Origin: Polaromonas sp. P2-4
GTDB taxonomy: Bacteria; Pseudomonadota; Gammaproteobacteria; Burkholderiales; Burkholderiaceae_C
DNA length: 64,000 nt
Assembly: GCA_024703855.1 (NCBI GenBank)
Contig: CP087965.1
Location: forward strand, 256,001 to 320,000
Reading direction: 5' to 3'
A program made the translations under genes and the position numbers. Position 1 is the first letter of the stretch; every line of letters begins with the position of its first letter. The notes beneath the pieces are model-generated. The model did not search any database and was not told the origin of the DNA. It was given only the letters and a program-made list of their open reading frames with translations. Positions 60,355-64,000 of the stretch are shown here, in pieces.

Positions 60355-61647
60355 ATGAGTAACGAAGGTTTGGCATTTCTTGTATTCGCCATGGGCATGC
60401 TGGTGCTGATGGGCATTGGCATGAACATGGCGCTGGCGCTCGTCCTCACGGGCGCGGGCATGGCCTGGGTGCTCGGGTTCTGGGACACCCAGCTGCTGGC
60501 ACAAAACCTGGTGGCCGGTGTTGACAGCTTTCCGCTGCTGGCCGTGCCCTTTTTCATTCTTGCCGGTGAATTGATGAACTCGGGCGGCATCAGCCGCCGC
60601 ATCATCGCGATGGCGCAGGCTTGGGTCGGTCACATTCGCGGTGGCCTGGGCTTCGTGGCCATTGGCGCTGCGGTACTGATGGCCAGCATGAGCGGCTCGG
60701 CGCTGGCCGACACCGCTGCGCTGGCCACCATCTTGCTGCCCATGATGCGCCAGCAGGGCTACCCGATGCACACCTCGGCCGGCCTGATTGCCTCGGGCGG
60801 CATCATCGCGCCCATCATTCCGCCATCCATGCCGTTTGTGATTTACGGCGTGACCACCAACACCTCCATCTCGGCGCTGTTCATGGCCGGCATCGTGCCG
60901 GGCCTGATCATGGGTGTTGGCCTGATCGTGGCCTGGAAACTGGTGCTGCGCAAAATCGATCTGCCAGAAGGCCAGCCGCTTCCCATGAAAGAGCGTTTGC
61001 GCGCCACCGTCAAGGCCTTCTGGGCCATGCTGATGCCGATCATCATCATCGGCGGCATGAAGACCGGCATCTTCACGCCCACCGAAGCCGCTGTGGTGGC
61101 CGCCTTCTACGCCCTGACCATCGCCCTGCTGGTGCACCGCGAGATGAAACTGGCCGAGATTGAAGGCGTGCTGGTACGCGCCGCCAAGACCACCGCCATC
61201 GTCATGTTTCTTTGCGCCGGCGCCCAGGTGGCGAGCTACATGATCACGCTGGCCGACCTGCCGGGCGTGCTTACCGGCTGGCTCGGCCCATTGGTCGAGA
61301 GCCCCAAGCTGCTGATGGCCGTGATGATGGTGGTGCTGGTGCTGGTCGGCACCGCGCTGGACCTGACCCCGACGATCCTGATCTTCGCACCCGTGATGCT
61401 GCCGATCGCCGTCAAGGCCGGTATAGACCCGGTGTACTTCGGCCTGATGTTTGTGCTCAATGGCGCGATTGGCCTGATCACGCCGCCCGTGGGCACGGTA
61501 CTGAACGTGGTGGCGGGCGTCGGCCGCCTCCCCTTGCACCGGGTGATCCAGGGGGTCAATCCCTTCCTGGTCACCTACGTGCTGATTCTGATTATGTTTG
61601 TCATCTTCCCGCAAATCGTCACCGCCCCCGTGGCGTGGATGCGTTGA
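60355..61647 (+). CDS. dctM: TRAP transporter large permease
   Basis: Intact, 430 residues, about twelve helices, the sodium-coupled transport subunit. FPLLAVPFFILAGELMNSGGISRRII, MSGSALADTAALATILLPMM, GIIAPIIPPSMPFVIYG and FGLMFVLNGAIGLITPPVGTVLNVV are family blocks. Substrate probably gluconate or a related sugar acid, judged from the kinase next to it. Confidence 0.9.
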   Translation: MSNEGLAFLVFAMGMLVLMGIGMNMALALVLTGAGMAWVLGFWDTQLLAQNLVAGVDSFPLLAVPFFILAGELMNSGGISRRIIAMAQAWVGHIRGGLGFVAIGAAVLMASMSGSALADTAALATILLPMMRQQGYPMHTSAGLIASGGIIAPIIPPSMPFVIYGVTTNTSISALFMAGIVPGLIMGVGLIVAWKLVLRKIDLPEGQPLPMKERLRATVKAFWAMLMPIIIIGGMKTGIFTPTEAAVVAAFYALTIALLVHREMKLAEIEGVLVRAAKTTAIVMFLCAGAQVASYMITLADLPGVLTGWLGPLVESPKLLMAVMMVVLVLVGTALDLTPTILIFAPVMLPIAVKAGIDPVYFGLMFVLNGAIGLITPPVGTVLNVVAGVGRLPLHRVIQGVNPFLVTYVLILIMFVIFPQIVTAPVAWMR

Positions 61648-61694
61648 GCTTTCCCCCTCACTGTTCGCCCCTTCAATCACCTCAGGAGACTTTT

Positions 61695-62714
61695 ATGACT
61701 TTCGTTCGTCGTACCCTCATAGCCGCTACGGTTGCGGCCACGCTCACGGCATCGTTTGCCGCGTTTTCCCAAGACATCAAACCGCGCCTGATCCGTTTTG
61801 GCTACGGCCTGAACGAGCAGAGCAACCAGGGCCGTGCCGCCAAGGTGTTTGCCGACGAGGTGGCCAAAGCCTCGGGAGGCAAAATGAAGGTGCGTGCCAT
61901 TGGCGCAGCGGCGCTGGGCCCCGACACGCAAATGCAGCAGGCACTGATTGGCGGCGCGCAGGAAATGATGGTGGGTTCCACCGCCACCCTGGTCGGCATC
62001 ACCAAAGAAATGGCCTTGTGGGACACGCCCTTCCTGTTCAGCAATGCCAAGGAAGCCGACACTCTGCTGGACGGCCCGATCGGCGAGAAGATCAAGGACA
62101 AGCTGCAGGAAAAAGGCCTGGTCGGCCTGGTTTACTGGGAAAACGGTTTTCGCAACCTGACCAACAGCAAGCGTCCGGTCAACAAGATGGAAGACCTGGA
62201 CGGCATCAAACTGCGTGTAATGCAAAACAATGTGTTCCTGGACAGCTTCAAAACCCTGGGTGCCAACGCCGTTCCCATGGCTTTCTCAGAGCTCTTCAGC
62301 GCACTGGAAACCAAAACGGTGGACGGCCAGGAAAACCCGTACAACACCATTTTGTCGAGCAAGTTTTATGAGGTGCAAAAATACCTGACGGTCACCAACC
62401 ACGTCTACAGCCCGTGGATCGTACTGGTCAGCAAGAAGTGGTGGGACGGCCTCTCCAAAGACGAGCAAAAGGTGCTGGCAGATGCCGCCAAGGTCAGCCA
62501 CGATTTCGAACGCAAAGACACGCGGGAAGAAGCCGCCAAAGCCGTTGCCGACCTGAAGACCAAGGGCATGCAGGTCAATGACCTCTCGTTTGCCGAGGCT
62601 TCACGCATGCGCAACAAGCTGACCCGTGTGTACGCCACGATTGGCGCTGATGTCGGCATGGAGCTGTGGATTGCGACGCAGAACGAGTTGGTCAAGATCC
62701 GCGCCAAGAAGTGA
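61695..62714 (+). CDS. dctP: TRAP transporter substrate-binding protein
   Basis: Intact, 339 residues. Signal peptide LIAATVAATLTASFAAFSQD, then IRFGYGLNEQSNQGRAAKVFADEVAKASGGKMKVRAIGAAALGPD and LDGIKLRVMQNNVFLDSFKTLGANAVPMAFSELFSALETKTVDGQENPYNTI, where the arginine binds the carboxylate of the ligand. AGGAG precedes the ATG. Last gene of the operon. Confidence 0.92.
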   Translation: MTFVRRTLIAATVAATLTASFAAFSQDIKPRLIRFGYGLNEQSNQGRAAKVFADEVAKASGGKMKVRAIGAAALGPDTQMQQALIGGAQEMMVGSTATLVGITKEMALWDTPFLFSNAKEADTLLDGPIGEKIKDKLQEKGLVGLVYWENGFRNLTNSKRPVNKMEDLDGIKLRVMQNNVFLDSFKTLGANAVPMAFSELFSALETKTVDGQENPYNTILSSKFYEVQKYLTVTNHVYSPWIVLVSKKWWDGLSKDEQKVLADAAKVSHDFERKDTREEAAKAVADLKTKGMQVNDLSFAEASRMRNKLTRVYATIGADVGMELWIATQNELVKIRAKK

Positions 62715-62759
62715 GCAAACGTGGGCAGGCCGCGTGGCCTGCGCACCCGCTGAGCCAAG

Positions 62760-62786
62760 GCCACACCCGTATCGTGTGGCTTTTTC
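62760..62786 (+). terminator. Rho-independent terminator after dctP
   Basis: GCCACAC-CCGTATC-GTGTGGC followed by TTTTTC, 45 nt past the dctP stop. Confidence 0.85.
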
Positions 62787-62808
62787 TTTGCAGTCAATTG
62801 CCACTTTG

Positions 62809-62870
62809 CTACAAAATAAATAGCTACTAGCGCTCGTATCACGTGGGCTACAGCCCTATTCGACCACTAT
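62809..62870 (+). repeat. Dispersed repeat family 1, copy 7
   Basis: GCTACAAAATAAATAGCTAC, TAGCGCTCGTATCACG, then GGGCTACAGCCCTATTCGAC. Confidence 0.7.
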
Positions 62871-63444
62871 TTCGGCAAAAATAGCAGCCAGTACATCAGC
62901 AGCAGGTTCAACAGCAGCCTGATGCCCAGTGCTATGGGCTTGGGCTTGGGCTTGGGCTTGGGATAAACGGGGCATTAACCACTCAAAAAAGCCGCCTCAA
63001 GGCCAACAATTGGCGTTGAAACGCGTATCGCCGAATGCCCGCTAGAGACTGACTGCCGACATAGGGCTATCCGAAATTCTCGCTCCATACCCGACATTGA
63101 CATCGGTAGGTTGGGTGTCGGCAATGTGGCGCCGATTTCGATGATTGCTGCACCCGCACCCGCCCAGGAGCGGGCGTTACGGTCGGAGGGTTGTCGAAGC
63201 AGCTGGTCCGACGTCTACCGTGCCCGAAAGCGTGACTGACGATTGAGCCATGACCGAAATGCAAGCCATGCTGAAGCCTGTCATGTAGATTGTTCTAAAC
63301 ATAATCTCTCTCCTTCTTGGTTATTTGTATGCTGCTACGCCGATGTTAAGAACGAGCAGAAGCGAGCCCGGATGACTCCTGCGATGCCACCGCTAAGGGG
63401 GTAGAGACCACTGATAAGCGGCCCTGACGATGGGACTCTCGTTG
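62871..63444. other. Non-coding stretch
   Basis: No convincing gene on either strand. It contains four tandem GGGCTT hexamers (about 62937-62961); read on the minus strand next to them is a stop-terminated hydrophobic peptide (IRLLLNLLLMYWLLFLPK) without a start codon, perhaps a relic. The rest shows nothing I can name. Confidence 0.5.
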
Positions 63445-64000
63445 CTACTCGGGCTTGAAACCAGCACTCTTCAGCAGCTCGGAACCTTGCGCCACGTCAG
63501 CCGCGATGTACTGCCTGAACTGCTCGACGCTCTCGGTGACGGGGTCGATCCCCAGGCTGGCGAAAGTCCCCGACTTCCCGAGTTCCGTGGTCGCGGCGTT
63601 GATCGCAGTATTGAGGAACGTCACGCGATCTGCCGGCATCCCCTTGGGTGCCCAGACGCCATACCAGGAGACATAGGAGAAGTTTGGAATTCCGCTTTCC
63701 CGCACGGTGGGAACGTCGGGCGCCAGAGCACTGCGGTTCTTCGACGTAATGGCGATCGGTTTGACCCGGCCTGCCTTGGCGAGGGGCAGCACCGAAATCA
63801 TCGAATCGAGCAGGACACTGACGTGACCGCCAGCAACGTCGACGAGTGCCGGCTGTGTCCCCTTGTATGGTATGAACGTGAACTTGACGTTGCCTTGTTT
63901 GGCAAGAAGCAGCGTGGCCAAATGACTTGGCGCGCCTGCCGCCGGGATACCGGCCGTCCACTTTTCCGGTTGCTGCCTTGCCGCGGTGAGCACCTCGTTC
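63445..64000 (-). CDS. Bug-family tripartite tricarboxylate transporter binding protein (5' end outside window)
   Basis: C-terminal about 185 residues of a roughly 320-residue periplasmic binding protein of the Bug/TctC family, which is greatly expanded in Burkholderiales. Recognised by AGIPAAGAPSHLATLLLAKQGNVKFTFIPYKGTQPALVDVAGGHV, and by VPTVRESGIPNFSYVSWYGVWAPKGMP. Ligand unknown, usually a carboxylic acid. The frame is open to the window edge. Confidence 0.85.
   Translation of the reverse strand, partial: NEVLTAARQQPEKWTAGIPAAGAPSHLATLLLAKQGNVKFTFIPYKGTQPALVDVAGGHVSVLLDSMISVLPLAKAGRVKPIAITSKNRSALAPDVPTVRESGIPNFSYVSWYGVWAPKGMPADRVTFLNTAINAATTELGKSGTFASLGIDPVTESVEQFRQYIAADVAQGSELLKSAGFKPE

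Noticed and set aside
1..64000. CRISPR arrays, rRNA genes, prophage or plasmid replication genes
   Set aside because: No regularly spaced repeats, rRNA sequences or such genes were seen.

Overview
The window looks like chromosomal DNA of a beta-proteobacterium, most likely family Comamonadaceae (Polaromonas/Rhodoferax-like). The basis is a complete nuoA-N operon with a DUF2818 gene after nuoN, the pnp-rpsO pair, GC-rich coding, and two short dispersed repeat families (one built on GCTAC-N-ATTTTGATAGCTGC, one on CCCCCTCGGGGGGC) that I associate with Comamonadaceae genomes. About 45 single-base frameshifts break genes that must work (nuo, pnp, tpiA, tsaD). Most sit in short homopolymers and most are deletions, so I read them as sequence error, report each as one gene, and give the shift position.

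Layout. 1-1629: end of a PLP-dependent cysteine synthase-like gene and an AttH/CrtC-type lipocalin-like gene. 1642-1808: a very long imperfect palindrome. About 2370-7558: an integron-type cassette array. At least six minus-strand cassette genes (ankyrin, two membrane proteins, alpha/beta-hydrolase lipoprotein, HEPN-like, RibD/DHFR-like) are each followed by an attC-like site, and a divergent tyrosine recombinase gene lies at the end; that gene is interrupted by a 142-bp palindromic element. 7760-15398: pssA, a MarR-controlled tripartite efflux operon (marR, outer-membrane lipoprotein, emrA-like, emrB-like) and a divergent ABC exporter. 15513-19858: glutamate dehydrogenase, a TIGR03118-type protein with a Fur-box-like palindrome upstream, DUF1178, Nudix and DUF2818 genes. 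19868-34852: respiratory complex I on the minus strand. 34950-44319: tRNA-Leu(GAG), secG, tpiA, a quinone oxidoreductase, pnp, rpsO, an aminotransferase, an amino-acid-type binding protein, hsp20 and tsaD.

44510-57721 is a nitrate locus: a NasT-type ANTAR regulator, a B12-dependent ribonucleotide reductase flanked by direct repeats of the nasT tail, a nitrate ABC transporter (nrtABC) behind a sigma-54 promoter and an attenuator-like leader, a PilJ-type membrane sensor with CheA-like kinase modules plus CheY and CheX partners, and two tandem NarK-type transporters, the first with its own sigma-54 promoter. The expected logic is that nitrogen limitation (NtrC/sigma-54) starts transcription and nitrate relieves termination through NasT. 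What the PilJ-CheA-CheY-CheX branch controls is not evident, and it is the most novel-looking system here. 58137-62714 is a gluconate-type module: a LacI regulator with two identical operators, gluconokinase and a TRAP transporter. The window ends in a Bug-family binding protein.
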